A DNA stretch of 64,000 bases from Marinilactibacillus sp042660675 (GCF_042660675.1 NZ_JBHSUL010000001.1:9320-73319); one strand, 5' to 3'; numbered from the stretch's first letter, positions 50,364 to 60,326 are shown. The notes: generated by a model not told the origin, from the letters alone. A program made the numbers and translations.

Positions 50364-50502
50364 AAGTTATTAGTACGATAGAACCCCTTCAAATGGGCTA
50401 CAAAATATCCTAAAAGCTATGTAAGTATGTATATCTTTTAAGACATAAACAGACTGACTTATAAAACTATACCATTCAAGAAAACACGGCACAATGCTTA
50501 AT

Positions 50503-50546
50503 GAAAACAAAAGCCGTTCAGTCAGAATAACTCAACTGAACGGCTT
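50503..50546 (-). terminator. Terminator for the first two-component/ABC module
   Basis: A perfect 12-bp stem (50511-50522 with 50535-50546) is followed on the minus strand by T-rich sequence, 18 bases past the permease stop. Confidence 0.8.
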
Positions 50547-50563
50547 GGATTGTATTTTTCCGT

Positions 50564-53170
50564 TTAAATATTCTCTTGTTTCAATCCATCGACAATGGTA
50601 TCTTTTTTGATTTTATTACTGGAATAGATCATGGCTAGTCCGACGATCACGAATACACTGATGACGGCTAAGATTATTGGGATCCAAGGTATCTCAAAAG
50701 CAAATTGGAATCTGGTACGCCATACTTGATAAATCGCGTAGATCATTAGGAAACTAACCGGCAGTCCATAAAGGAGTGCTTTTAATCCATAGAATATACT
50801 TTCTAGTTGAATCATTTTAGTAAAACTTTTCGGTGCCATTCCCATTGATCTCAGCATCGCAAATTCTCTTTTTCTGAGTGAAATACTCGTAGAAATCGTA
50901 TTGAAGATCGTAGCGATACAGATCAAAGTAATCAGAACCACGAAGGCATTTGAGAAAACGTAGCCTAAGAGAATGATTTGTTCGCCTCTTTGTTTCGCTC
51001 TTTGTCTATTGTAGATAGAAAAACCCGTGTCTCCCGAATCTTTTTGAATATCTTCTAATTTGTTTTCTAGTAATTGTGCCTGTTCACTTTGGTAATAGAC
51101 TGCTCGTTCGATGAATTCATCGGTTACTAGGTCATTATCTACTAAAGTGTTGAAAACTTCTTCTGAAACAAATACGTTCAACGTACCAAGTGGAATATTG
51201 TTTGAAATACCTATTGGAGATGTATCTGCTAAAGCTACAATTTTTAAAGCAGGTAACCTTAAATAGCTTTCTGTTTCAAGAGTATAGATTTCAGGTACGA
51301 TTTCGTCATTGACTTCTGCGTTCAACGCTTTTGTTTCGACAATATTTTCTTCTCCATCTTCTGTTAAATATTGGATGGTTTCCTGAACGATCATCAACGG
51401 ATCTTCTGTATTGATCATCGATTCGTACGCTACGCTGTTAGCTGAAGCGTAGCCTTTCATCGTTTCCGTGTCCAGTCCATGAATCGTTAGACTATAAGGA
51501 TATTTTCCGTCTTCTAACTGTCCATAACCAACAAGTTCTTCAGCGATTTTGTCTTCTTCAATCCATGAAGTACCAGAAATCCAACTGATGGCTGTTACTT
51601 GATCAATTTCATCTAGTACTGTCAATTTAGAGAACAGCTCTGGGTCGATTGATTCCTTCCCACTTCGATTCAAAGTGACCTCGACATCGTAATTCACACC
51701 TTGCTCCAATAATTCATTTGATTTTGCCAAGCTCGATGCAAAATAAGAGATTGTCAGAAACAATACAACACTGATACTCAGTGAAAACACAATCGCTCGG
51801 TAGCCAGAACGGTTTCTTTTGATATTTTTTGAAGCCAGTTCCCCTTCTATCCCAAATAGCTTGCGTACTAGTTTAGGTGTACGAATGGTCTTATTGGATA
51901 ATTTGATTGTCTGAGTCTGACGAATGGCTTCAATAGCGGTTATTTCAGACGCTTTTTTTGCCGGTAGATAGGTCGATAGAAACAGCGTACTGATCGAAAT
52001 TACCAAAGCAGTCAAGATTGTCCAAGGAGAAAAGACGACACGTAAACTTTCTGTGGTATCGATTGCTTGTTGAATCAATGAATTAAAGACTAAAAATGTC
52101 AATGCAATGCCTGCATATCCAACGATGACTCCAATCGGAAAACTAACAGCGCCGATCAATGCGCCTTCGAAAAAGACTACATTGCGTTTTTGACGCTTCG
52201 TTGCTCCGATACTAGACAACATTCCAAGCTGTCTTGCCCGCTCTGAAACAGAAATCGCAAAGGCATTGTAAATCAGTGAGACAGATCCAATCACAATGAT
52301 GACAATGACAATTGCTGACAAACTGATCAGCATATTACGTGTTCGGTCCTGAGAAAGAATGCCATAATATCTCAGTAAATTCCCATGCGAACCAACCGCT
52401 CCGATACCTTGGGTTTCCGCAAATTCTGCGATATATTCCGGAGAGGATTGATTCAAATGATCCATCCTAATATAAGCGTCTGTTTTCTGGTCACCCGTTA
52501 TCATCTGCTCATCTTTGTAGGATAAAAATACATAGCCCGGATTCCAGCTATTCTCAAAAAAAGGTGTTTCCATTGTACCCACAATCGTGTAAACAACGGT
52601 TTCTTCAATCGTCAATGACTCTGTTACGCCATCGAAGTCTACTAGTGCATCTTCTTGTGTTAACCTTCTAGAAGGGTCATCTGATGGTACTCTCTGACCT
52701 AGTTCCAATTCAATCGTATCACCAATTTCGTAGGTGAAGGCGTCTTGATTACTGATAGAATCAGAGACCAGTAATTCGTTTGACTGTGTTGGTAGTCTGC
52801 CTTCTTTCAATTGAATCGGAAAGGTTTCAAAGGCTGTTTTATTATAATTGCGAACTAGTAAATAAGGACGATCAGGGTTTGTGCTTTCTTCAAATTCCGC
52901 AAAGCCTTCGTCTTGACTGATCAAAATATCTCTTTGGTTTGGATCTTGTTCGATAGCTTCCAACTGAGTAGCATTTATGTCTGAGTAAGAAAAGTGCCAT
53001 TCGCCTTCATTTGAAATCACCTGACGCTGCAAGAGATTAATAAAAGACAAGCCCAGCGTAATCACACCCGTGATCATAGCTACTGAAATTATGACCCCAA
53101 TAACTGTGATCAAAGAACGTTTTTTGTTTAACCATAATTGCTTTATCGCTAGCTTTTGTACGATTGTCAT
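50564..53170 (-). CDS. ABC transporter permease with two FtsX domains
   Basis: This 868-residue protein has an N-terminal helix followed by an extracellular domain of about 220 residues, a three-helix FtsX module (near 275-410), a further helix and extracellular domain (about 460-720), and a C-terminal FtsX module with ISLRKREFAMLRSMGMAPKSF. The central loop carries SERARQLGMLSSIGATKRQKR, typical of MacB/FtsX coupling helices. It should partner the ATPase whose stop it overlaps (ATGA). Such permeases act in antimicrobial-peptide or lipoprotein export and mechanotransmission, and lie next to a two-component system here. Confidence 0.85.
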   Translation of the reverse strand: MTIVQKLAIKQLWLNKKRSLITVIGVIISVAMITGVITLGLSFINLLQRQVISNEGEWHFSYSDINATQLEAIEQDPNQRDILISQDEGFAEFEESTNPDRPYLLVRNYNKTAFETFPIQLKEGRLPTQSNELLVSDSISNQDAFTYEIGDTIELELGQRVPSDDPSRRLTQEDALVDFDGVTESLTIEETVVYTIVGTMETPFFENSWNPGYVFLSYKDEQMITGDQKTDAYIRMDHLNQSSPEYIAEFAETQGIGAVGSHGNLLRYYGILSQDRTRNMLISLSAIVIVIIVIGSVSLIYNAFAISVSERARQLGMLSSIGATKRQKRNVVFFEGALIGAVSFPIGVIVGYAGIALTFLVFNSLIQQAIDTTESLRVVFSPWTILTALVISISTLFLSTYLPAKKASEITAIEAIRQTQTIKLSNKTIRTPKLVRKLFGIEGELASKNIKRNRSGYRAIVFSLSISVVLFLTISYFASSLAKSNELLEQGVNYDVEVTLNRSGKESIDPELFSKLTVLDEIDQVTAISWISGTSWIEEDKIAEELVGYGQLEDGKYPYSLTIHGLDTETMKGYASANSVAYESMINTEDPLMIVQETIQYLTEDGEENIVETKALNAEVNDEIVPEIYTLETESYLRLPALKIVALADTSPIGISNNIPLGTLNVFVSEEVFNTLVDNDLVTDEFIERAVYYQSEQAQLLENKLEDIQKDSGDTGFSIYNRQRAKQRGEQIILLGYVFSNAFVVLITLICIATIFNTISTSISLRKREFAMLRSMGMAPKSFTKMIQLESIFYGLKALLYGLPVSFLMIYAIYQVWRTRFQFAFEIPWIPIILAVISVFVIVGLAMIYSSNKIKKDTIVDGLKQENI

Positions 53171-53850
53171 GAGCGGATCCTCTCATCTCTGATGATCCGT
53201 CCATCCTCAATCGCGATGATCCGATCCGCCATCAACGCAATCTCTTCGTCATGCGTGATCATGACCAATGTCTGGCTGAACGTCTTGTTGAAGTGTTTGA
53301 GTAGAGACATAATCTCTTCACTATTCTTGCTATCTAGATTCCCTGTGGGCTCATCCGCCAGCATAATCGCCGGGTTACTGACCAGCGCACGACCAATCGA
53401 GACACGCTGCTGCTGACCACCGGATAGTTGATTCGGTAAATGCGTTTGTCTTTCTTCCAACTTGAGTGACTTTATAATTTGCTCAAACTTCTTCTGATCC
53501 ACTTCGTGTCCATCTAAGAGTAAGGGCAAGGTCATATTTTCCTTGACATTCAATACCGGAATCAAGTTGAAAAATTGATAAATCAATCCAATTTGTCTTC
53601 TTCTAAAAATCGCTAATTGCGTCTCATTTAATTCATAAATATCAGTATCTTCAATCCACACTTTTCCACTTGTTGGATGATCGACACCTCCAAGCATATG
53701 CATCAAAGTCGATTTACCGGACCCGGATGCACCAACAATGGCAACAAACTCTCCTTTTTCAATCGTTAAGGATACATCATCCAGCGCTTTAACAGCTGTT
53801 TCTCCACTTCCGTATACTTTAGACAGGTTTTCTACTTTTACAATGCCCAT
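53167..53850 (-). CDS. ABC transporter ATPase (MacB/LolD-like)
   Basis: The 227-residue ATPase has Walker A GASGSGKST, Q-loop YQFFNLIPVLNVKENM, signature LSGGQQQRVSIGRAL, Walker B IMLADEPTGNLD and switch TH. The opening VENLSKVYGSGETAVKALDDVSLTIEKGEFVAI is typical of the LolD/MacB/BceA group. It energises the neighbouring two-FtsX permease. Start follows AAAGGAGGGTATAAA. The gene begins 83 bases after the histidine kinase stop, so it may share that transcript. Confidence 0.9.
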   Translation of the reverse strand: MGIVKVENLSKVYGSGETAVKALDDVSLTIEKGEFVAIVGASGSGKSTLMHMLGGVDHPTSGKVWIEDTDIYELNETQLAIFRRRQIGLIYQFFNLIPVLNVKENMTLPLLLDGHEVDQKKFEQIIKSLKLEERQTHLPNQLSGGQQQRVSIGRALVSNPAIMLADEPTGNLDSKNSEEIMSLLKHFNKTFSQTLVMITHDEEIALMADRIIAIEDGRIIRDERIRS

Positions 53851-53933
53851 TTTATACCCTCCTTTAATCTATATATTGAATATACCTGTCTAAGATGACT
53901 CGTCCGTGACTCCATTATGACAGTTTAGTCACT

Positions 53934-54929
53934 TTAACGTTTATGAAACCGAATCGTAAACTGCGTTCCCTTGCCTTCTTCACTCTTTACATCCAACGAC
54001 CCCTGCTGACTCTCAACAATCGTATGCGCCATCGCCAGTCCGATCCCTATACTATTTTCTGACGCATTCTTGCCTCTATAGAACCGCTTGAAGACATTGG
54101 GAAGATCCTCTTTTGAAATGCCATTCCCCGTATCTTCGATTAACATTTCTGTATATAGTGGATTCTCTTTGTAGTAGATACCAATGCGGCCTTCCTCAGG
54201 CGTATGTTCGATACAATTCTTCAAGATATTGATGAGGGCTTCACTGGTCCACTGCTGGTCTCCTAAAAAAGTTACCTCTTTTCCACCCGTAATCAAAAGC
54301 TCCTGATTTTTTAATTCGATTGGAATCCGTAGCGGTGCGAGCGCCTCTCGAATTAAATCTTCTACGACCACGTTTTCCTTCTTAAAGATGGCGGTACCGG
54401 CATCGATCTTGGATAATTTCAACAAAGAACTGAGCAACCAGTCCATTCTTTCCAGCTGTTTTTCAATATTTCCAGTGAATTCCATTCGTTTTTCTTCTGT
54501 AAGATTTTGTTGACTCAAGAGATCGATCATCACAAGCATCGAGGTCAGAGGTGTTTTCAACTGATGCGAAATATCTGATAAGGCATCTGCCAGACGCTTT
54601 TTATCTTGACTCAAATAGTCGCTTTGTTTGGACAGCATCAAGGTGACTTTGTAGATCTCGTTCTTCAAAATACTCAGTTCTCCTTCTTCGTTGTCTCTTA
54701 TATCAAGAGAATACTGGCCATTACTAATTGTTCTCAAGTAGCCGGATAGCGTTTCAATCTCCTTATAACGCTGACGGTTAAAATATAGACTGATACCAAT
54801 CAAACCACTCATAGAAAAAAACGCCACAATGCCTGCACATAGGTTGATCCAAGCAATGACGAGGACACCAATTAATGCAATCCCCACCATACTCACTAAC
54901 ATTTTTCTGATTCCTCTGTTTCTAAACAT
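53934..54929 (-). CDS. Sensor histidine kinase of the first module
   Basis: This 331-residue kinase has two closely spaced N-terminal helices (near 10-55), a HAMP-like linker, the phospho-acceptor His in DISHQLKTPLTSM near residue 122, the N-box INILKNCIEHTP and the G-boxes IEDTGNGISKEDLP and IGIGLAMAHTIVE. The short extracellular loop implies sensing within the membrane or through the ABC transporter. It starts one base after the response-regulator stop. A downstream ABC pair is the likely target. Confidence 0.9.
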   Translation of the reverse strand: MFRNRGIRKMLVSMVGIALIGVLVIAWINLCAGIVAFFSMSGLIGISLYFNRQRYKEIETLSGYLRTISNGQYSLDIRDNEEGELSILKNEIYKVTLMLSKQSDYLSQDKKRLADALSDISHQLKTPLTSMLVMIDLLSQQNLTEEKRMEFTGNIEKQLERMDWLLSSLLKLSKIDAGTAIFKKENVVVEDLIREALAPLRIPIELKNQELLITGGKEVTFLGDQQWTSEALINILKNCIEHTPEEGRIGIYYKENPLYTEMLIEDTGNGISKEDLPNVFKRFYRGKNASENSIGIGLAMAHTIVESQQGSLDVKSEEGKGTQFTIRFHKR

Positions 54930-54930
54930 A

Positions 54931-55608
54931 TTAGTCTCCCAACTTGTAACCGAGTCCCCTGACCGTTTTGATGATTTGCGGTTTCTGAGGATCGTCTTCC
55001 AGCTTATCGCGAATCCTTTTAATATAAACCGTTAGTGTATTATCATTGACAAAGTCTCCCGCAACATCCCAGATGCCTTCCAGCAGCTGTGCCCGAGACA
55101 AAACTTGACCTTCATTTTGAATAAAGGTCAATAACAATCTGTATTCCAGTGCCGTCAGTGCGACTTCTCTATTCATTTTATACACTTTCGCTTCTTGCAT
55201 ATTCACTCTGATCTGACCAATCGTGTACCCACTTAACGCTTCCTGTGGTTTCTGATACCGTCTTAAAACAGAATGGATTCTGGAGATCAGTTCTCTTAAT
55301 CTGAAGGGTTTTGTGATATAGTCATCTGCCCCCATATCCAGTCCCATCACCACATTCACTTCATCTTCCAGTGCTGTCAGAAAAATAACCGGACAATTGC
55401 TTTTTTCTCTGATTTGCTTGCACAGTTCATATCCCGTACCATCCGGCAGTGTAACGTCTAGCAGACATAAATCAAAATCGGTTGTTTCAATCGCTCTTTT
55501 TCCAGCAGTAACATTTTGGCAGAGCACAGTCGTGAAGCCTTCTCCTTGAAGCGCATATTCTAGACCAGTAGCGATTGTAGTGTCGTCTTCAACGATCAAT
55601 AATTGCAT
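54931..55608 (-). CDS. OmpR-family response regulator of the first module
   Basis: This 225-residue protein has a receiver domain with acidic pocket VEDD, phospho-acceptor Asp in FDLCLLDVTLPDGTGYEL (near 51), Thr/Lys in VIFLTA and ITKPFRLREL, and a winged-helix domain (VALTALEYRLLLTFIQNEGQVLSRAQLLEGIWD, then DNTLTVYIKRIRDKLEDD). The start follows AGAGGTGACTT. The promoter is TTGTTC, 17 bases, TATAAT at 55694-55666. Confidence 0.9.
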   Translation of the reverse strand: MQLLIVEDDTTIATGLEYALQGEGFTTVLCQNVTAGKRAIETTDFDLCLLDVTLPDGTGYELCKQIREKSNCPVIFLTALEDEVNVVMGLDMGADDYITKPFRLRELISRIHSVLRRYQKPQEALSGYTIGQIRVNMQEAKVYKMNREVALTALEYRLLLTFIQNEGQVLSRAQLLEGIWDVAGDFVNDNTLTVYIKRIRDKLEDDPQKPQIIKTVRGLGYKLGD

Positions 55609-55665
55609 AAGTCACCTCTTAATTTATGAAATTTATCTATAAGCATCTTTGCATCATTCTCACCT

Positions 55666-55694
55666 ATTATACAAATAGCCTATGCAATGAACAA
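55666..55694 (-). promoter_or_regulatory. SigA promoter of the first two-component module
   Basis: On the minus strand, TTGTTC (55694-55689), a 17-base spacer and a perfect TATAAT (55671-55666) predict a start about 50 bases upstream of the regulator gene. Confidence 0.65.
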
Positions 55695-55712
55695 TCATTG
55701 ATTGACAAGTAG

Positions 55713-55766
55713 AAAAAACACCTCCTCTTTTCACTCAGCCAATTAGCTGATGTTTTGAGGAGGTGT
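55713..55766 (-). terminator. Terminator for the Bce-type permease gene
   Basis: The 9-bp CACCTCCTC/GAGGAGGTG stem, extended inward by imperfect pairing including TCAGC/GCTGA, is followed on the minus strand by a T-run. Confidence 0.85.
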
Positions 55767-55777
55767 CGCTTTTAACC

Positions 55778-57787
55778 TTATTCAACGATTTTCAAGTAAA
55801 TTTTCGATGTGATCAGGTAGACAATACCATAAATCAGACTGAATGCCAGAGCTACAATTACAACGGTCCCCGCTAGCAGCGTGTGTGTGATGAGTCCGAT
55901 AGCAGAAAGCATCTGGAACAAAATCGGATACGCTACGATCGTGTGAATGATCGCTACCACAAGTGGCAACAAGAACATCCAGACTACTTGAGAGCGCGTC
56001 GCTTTTCTCGTCATTTTCTTATCCAGCCCAACTTTCTGCATGGCCTGAATTCTTGCTCGATCTTCATATCCTTCAGAGATCTGCTTGAAGTATGTGATTA
56101 GAACGGTCCCAATAACGAACAAGAATCCTAAATAGATACCAAGGAACAGGAATCCACCTGTGATATCATAATATCCGATTCGAAACTGTTCTCTATTTTG
56201 ATAAAACGGAAAGCCAAAATTTCTATCTCTGAACACTTCTGTCATATGTTCAGCGTAAGTCAATTCTTCTGTTTGAGAACCTGTCGTTGACCATATAATC
56301 TCTTTACTGACACTTTCCTTGAAGTCCGTTAAATAGCCATTTATGACGCTACGGATAGACATCAAGGTATCCATGTCCGGCAAAACGACTAGAAGTTGAT
56401 TCGAATTTGGATTTGTCGTAACTAGATAATCCGGTATATCATCCAGTTGATTGATGCTATACTCCACCCCTTCAATGTCTAAACTATTGCCTGAGATCAT
56501 TTCTGAAGGATCGTCTACATAGATCGCTCCACTTTCAAGCGTCAGAGACTGACCGGTTAGTGCATTATAATCTTGTAGAGGCATCATGACGGTATTAACG
56601 TTCTCAACAGTTCCATCTTCTACAGCCTTGCCTGAATAGCGATAAATCAGCTCATCATCGATAATCTGATTATCGTAAAGAGTCATTTTTGAGTATGACT
56701 TTAAGTCTTCAATGTCCACCGCGCTATTTTCTGTTTCTTCTCTCACAATATTTAGTAACGGTTCGACTTTGGTCTCTTCAAACTCGGATTCACTTAGACC
56801 ATCTACATTTGAAACATTTAACGTGTTTTCTACTGGAATGGCCAACCTAACCAGATTTTCAGCGCTAGCGTAAAGTGCTGTCGTTGTAGAGACTGTAATG
56901 AGTACCATTGCTGATAGTAGACAGAGATTTGCTAGACCTGTCGCGTGCTGTTTCATACGATAAAGCATTCCGGAAATCGAGATAAACGGACCTGGTTGAT
57001 AGTAAAAGTTTTTTCTTTTCTTTAAAGCTTTTAAAATGATAATCGTTCCTGCATTAAACAAAAGATACGTCCCAAGCATCACTAACACTACGGCTACTGT
57101 AAATAATAATATAGCCTGAATCGGATCCTTGATAGTTAAAGAAAGATAATAACCTGCGCCCATTGAAATTAGTCCAAGGACAAATAAAATTGGCGAGCTT
57201 TTCGGTTCTTTTTCTCCTGATTGTCCACCTTTCAGCAATTCAATCGGGTTCGAAAATTGAATGTTCACTACGTTGATCGAGTAAGTGACGATAAAAATGA
57301 CTCCAAATAATGCTACTGTCAATAGGATCGGTAAGATCCCTACTGTGAAGATGAAGTTCTGCGGTAAAATCAGTATGAAGTCAATGGCATAAAACATCAA
57401 CTGACCTAGTAGTGAACCTGTAATCAATCCTGTTATTAAGCTGACTGTAAAAGTCATAATCGTTTCAATCGCGATGATTTTAGCAATATGTCTTTTTTCC
57501 AGTCCCAGAATATTGAATAGTCCGATTTCTTTTTTCCGTCTTTTCATTAAGAAACTATTCGCGTAAAGAATAAATACAAGAGAAAAAATGGCTACGACGG
57601 TGGCTCCGAGTCTGAAAAGTGGAGATAAAGATTCTCCTCGTTCAGTGACAAAGGAATTTGTAATCAATGAAGCGATCATGTAAAACATTGACACGGTTAG
57701 CGTAGAAGATACAACAAAAGGAATATAAACCTGTTTGTTGGATTTCATATTTCGAGTAGCCAGTTTTAAGGCAAGTTTAAATTCCAT
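55778..57787 (-). CDS. BceB-type ABC permease
   Basis: This 669-residue FtsX-family permease has the BceB layout: FKLALKLATRNMKSNKQVYIPF at the start, KRRKKEIGLFNILGLEKRHIAKIIAIETI near 95-125, ten membrane helices in total, and a large extracellular loop of about 200 residues (near 345-540) between helices 7 and 8. BceAB transporters detect and counter bacitracin-like or lantibiotic-type inhibitors that bind undecaprenyl-linked lipids. Start is ATG 57787, overlapping the ATPase stop by 11 bases, after GAGGTGAGCAAG. The longer frame to 57937 overlaps the ATPase gene far into its coding region and is rejected. Confidence 0.88.
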   Translation of the reverse strand: MEFKLALKLATRNMKSNKQVYIPFVVSSTLTVSMFYMIASLITNSFVTERGESLSPLFRLGATVVAIFSLVFILYANSFLMKRRKKEIGLFNILGLEKRHIAKIIAIETIMTFTVSLITGLITGSLLGQLMFYAIDFILILPQNFIFTVGILPILLTVALFGVIFIVTYSINVVNIQFSNPIELLKGGQSGEKEPKSSPILFVLGLISMGAGYYLSLTIKDPIQAILLFTVAVVLVMLGTYLLFNAGTIIILKALKKRKNFYYQPGPFISISGMLYRMKQHATGLANLCLLSAMVLITVSTTTALYASAENLVRLAIPVENTLNVSNVDGLSESEFEETKVEPLLNIVREETENSAVDIEDLKSYSKMTLYDNQIIDDELIYRYSGKAVEDGTVENVNTVMMPLQDYNALTGQSLTLESGAIYVDDPSEMISGNSLDIEGVEYSINQLDDIPDYLVTTNPNSNQLLVVLPDMDTLMSIRSVINGYLTDFKESVSKEIIWSTTGSQTEELTYAEHMTEVFRDRNFGFPFYQNREQFRIGYYDITGGFLFLGIYLGFLFVIGTVLITYFKQISEGYEDRARIQAMQKVGLDKKMTRKATRSQVVWMFLLPLVVAIIHTIVAYPILFQMLSAIGLITHTLLAGTVVIVALAFSLIYGIVYLITSKIYLKIVE

Positions 57788-58547
57788 CTTGCTCACCTCT
57801 ATCGAATGAAAACAGTAAGGCTTGAGAGATTCTATCCATAAAAACTTCCGTTGATTGATCTCCGCGGTAGATTTCATGATAAACTTCCCCGTCTCGGATG
57901 AATAAGACACGGTTTGAATAGCTCGCTGCTCGTGCACTGTGCGTGACCATCAAAATGGTTTGATTCATTGCATGGATATCTGAGAACAGATTCATTAAGA
58001 TTTCAGATGCTTTTGAATCCAGTGCTCCAGTTGGTTCATCAGCCAGAATCAGTTTTGGTTTTGTAATCAGTGCGCGTGCAACTGCCGCTCTTTGTTTTTG
58101 TCCGCCCGATACTTCATAAGGATAGTTGTTGATTAATTGACTGATACCCAGTTTTTCAACAAGTGGTTTCAGCCTGTCTTCCATTTCTTTTACCGGCATC
58201 TGTTCCAGTACAAGTGGCAGTAAGATGTTGTCTTTAAGTGAAAAGTTATCCAGTAAGTTGAAATCCTGAAATACGAATCCTAGCTGTTCTCTTCTAAATT
58301 TGGATAATTCTTTTTCTTTGATTGTTGTAAGTGGTGTCCCCGCCAAAGTAATCTCGCCTTCAGATGGTTTATCGAGTGTCGATAGTAGATTCAGTAAGGT
58401 CGTCTTACCCGAACCAGATTCCCCCATGACTGAAACAAATTCTCCCTCGTTTACTGAAAAATGCACGTCTTTTAATGCGGTCGTTTCCTTAGCACCTAGT
58501 CTTCCTGTATAGACTTTCTTGATATGTTTGACTTCTAAAAATCCCAT
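57777..58547 (-). CDS. BceA-type ABC ATPase
   Basis: This 256-residue ATPase has Walker A GESGSGKTT, Q-loop FQDFNLLDNFSLKDNILLPLVLE, signature VSGGQKQRAAVARAL, Walker B LILADEPTGALD and switch THS. The GxxxLxxxKHIKKVY start with LKDVHFSVNEGEFVSVMGESG and the LDNFSLKDNILLPLVL segment are typical of BceA. It lies directly downstream of a TTACA-GATC-TGTAA operator and is paired with the BceB-type permease. Confidence 0.9.
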   Translation of the reverse strand: MGFLEVKHIKKVYTGRLGAKETTALKDVHFSVNEGEFVSVMGESGSGKTTLLNLLSTLDKPSEGEITLAGTPLTTIKEKELSKFRREQLGFVFQDFNLLDNFSLKDNILLPLVLEQMPVKEMEDRLKPLVEKLGISQLINNYPYEVSGGQKQRAAVARALITKPKLILADEPTGALDSKASEILMNLFSDIHAMNQTILMVTHSARAASYSNRVLFIRDGEVYHEIYRGDQSTEVFMDRISQALLFSFDRGEQDGI

Positions 58548-58636
58548 TGTGATTTGCCCCTCTCTTTTGTTATACCCATCATATAATCTTCTTGGAGCCG
58601 GAGCATTTATCTATTCTTACGATTTCTCAGGCAACC

Positions 58637-58650
58637 TTACAGATCTGTAA
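58637..58650. promoter_or_regulatory. BceR-type operator upstream of the BceA gene
   Basis: TTACA (58637-58641), GATC and TGTAA (58646-58650) match the published BceR-family binding consensus TNACA-N4-TGTAA exactly. They lie inside a perfect 22-base palindrome (58633-58654). It is 90 bases before the ATPase start and just past the kinase gene, as expected for the response regulator encoded at 60326. Confidence 0.8.
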
Positions 58651-58666
58651 GGTTCGAAATCATCGC

Positions 58667-59668
58667 TTATTCAAAGAGGGTCGTTTCCTTTCTGGAGAAG
58701 TCAATGATGGCTTGAGTCCCTTTGCCTAGTTCAGAATCGATGGTCAGGGTGATATTCATTCTCTGCGTGATCTTTTTTGAAATGAATAACCCAATCCCCG
58801 TTGATTTGTCATGTAGCCTTCCGTTCAATCCGGTGTAGCCTTTTTCAAAAATTTTAGGAAGGTCTTCTTTGCTGATGCCACTTCCAGTATCTTCGATGAT
58901 TAGCTTCTGGTCTGGCGTGGCTGTGATTATGATGGTGCCGGTTTCTGTGTACTTTAAGCTGTTAGATAGAATCTGTTCAATCAGGACTTGTACCCATTTC
59001 TTGTCTGACTGGATTACGAGATTTGTAGGCTCAAAGTCCAGACTGATTTTGTTGTAGATAAAGAGGATGGCATATTTTTTCAGAACGGAGCGAATAATTG
59101 CGTCGACATCGACTCGTTCGATTTCCAGTTCCTTACCGGTCTCTTCTAGCTTCAGATAATTCAGGGCAAGGTGAATATAATCATTGACGTGAATCAGTTC
59201 TTGTTCCAGTTTACGTTGCTGGGGTGTTTGGTCTTTTTGTTGTTGTAGGATCAAACTCATCGCAGAAAGCGGGGTCTTGATTTGGTGGATCCATAAGGAA
59301 AAGTAATCCATCATTTCAGATTGTTTTTCTATGTCCGCTTGCTTTTTGCGCAACAAGGTCTCTTCCAGATTCATATAGTTTTCTTCATAAATTTCGTGGA
59401 TATAGTCACTGGATAAAAATGCATCTGTTTCTGCGTATTGGGTGGATTTGGCTCTTTTGACTTTTGCTGCGTAAAGGTAAAACTGAATTCCGCTTGATAG
59501 GATGAATACCAGCAGGCAGATCTGAAAAGCCGTCGTGAACACTCTAGACTCTTGTCGGGTCAAGAAATAGACCGCTCCAAAAATGAGTGTCTGCAGTAAA
59601 AACAGTAAAATCTGTGGACGTAGATAGTTCAGGAAGCCGCGTGTCAAAGCGATTTTATTAGACGCCAT
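58667..59668 (-). CDS. BceS-type intramembrane-sensing histidine kinase
   Basis: This 333-residue kinase has two N-terminal helices separated by only a few residues, with no extracellular sensor domain. The phospho-acceptor His lies in LWIHQIKTPLSAM near 127, the N-box in LSNSLKYTETG and the G-boxes in IEDTGSGISKEDLP and STGIGLFISKKI. This is the intramembrane-sensing kinase type that reads the flux of its partner BceAB transporter. It overlaps the response regulator stop by 11 bases. Confidence 0.88.
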   Translation of the reverse strand: MASNKIALTRGFLNYLRPQILLFLLQTLIFGAVYFLTRQESRVFTTAFQICLLVFILSSGIQFYLYAAKVKRAKSTQYAETDAFLSSDYIHEIYEENYMNLEETLLRKKQADIEKQSEMMDYFSLWIHQIKTPLSAMSLILQQQKDQTPQQRKLEQELIHVNDYIHLALNYLKLEETGKELEIERVDVDAIIRSVLKKYAILFIYNKISLDFEPTNLVIQSDKKWVQVLIEQILSNSLKYTETGTIIITATPDQKLIIEDTGSGISKEDLPKIFEKGYTGLNGRLHDKSTGIGLFISKKITQRMNITLTIDSELGKGTQAIIDFSRKETTLFE

Positions 59669-60326
59669 AGCCGGCTCCTTTCTTTGTTTTGATCAGGTTT
59701 TCTTTTTCTAATTCTTTGAATTTTTTTCTAAGTCTTGAGATATTGACCGCTAGTGTGTTGTCGTCGATAAAAGATTCGTTTTCCCAAAGTCTGGTGATAA
59801 TGGTTTCTCTGGTGACAAAGGTGCCCTTGTTTCTAAAAAGGAGCTCCAAAATTTGCGTTTCGTTTTTGGTGAGTTCGATGGATTGGTCTCCCAAGGTGAT
59901 GGAAGATTCTGCTGGTTTTAGGATCACATCTTCTACTGTAAGATAATTCTCGTTTTCAGCGTAATCGTAGGTCCGCCTCAGCATGGCTTGGATTTTGGCA
60001 ATCACAACGGTCAGGCTGAAGGGTTTTTGAATAAAGTCGTCCGCGCCCATTTGAATGGCCATGACCATATCCATATCATCTGTTCGTGATGAGATAAAGA
60101 TAATAGGCACGTCGGAGCGTCTTCTGATTTCCTGTGTCCAGTGGTAGCCGTTAAAAGCGGGCAGATTAATATCCATTAAAACAAGTTGCGGCTGTTCCGT
60201 CGTAAATGTTTCTAGAACAGATTGGAAATTTTTGATATAAAAAGCTTCATACTGCCATTTTTCTAATTCTAATTTCAAAGACTCTGCGATGGTCTGGTCA
60301 TCTTCTACAATCATGATTTTAATCAT
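59658..60326 (-). CDS. BceR-type OmpR-family response regulator
   Basis: This 222-residue protein has a receiver with VEDDQT, phospho-acceptor Asp in LVLMDINLPAFNGYHW (near 52), VIFISS and IQKPFSLTVV, and a winged-helix domain (IELTKNETQILELLFRNKGTFVTRETIITRLWEN, then DDNTLAVNISRLRKKFKELEKE). It should bind the TTACA-GATC-TGTAA operator at 58637-58650. The start follows AAAAAGGAGCTCCAT. The gene order is regulator, kinase, ATPase, permease, the usual Bce order. Confidence 0.9.
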   Translation of the reverse strand: MIKIMIVEDDQTIAESLKLELEKWQYEAFYIKNFQSVLETFTTEQPQLVLMDINLPAFNGYHWTQEIRRRSDVPIIFISSRTDDMDMVMAIQMGADDFIQKPFSLTVVIAKIQAMLRRTYDYAENENYLTVEDVILKPAESSITLGDQSIELTKNETQILELLFRNKGTFVTRETIITRLWENESFIDDNTLAVNISRLRKKFKELEKENLIKTKKGAGYGV

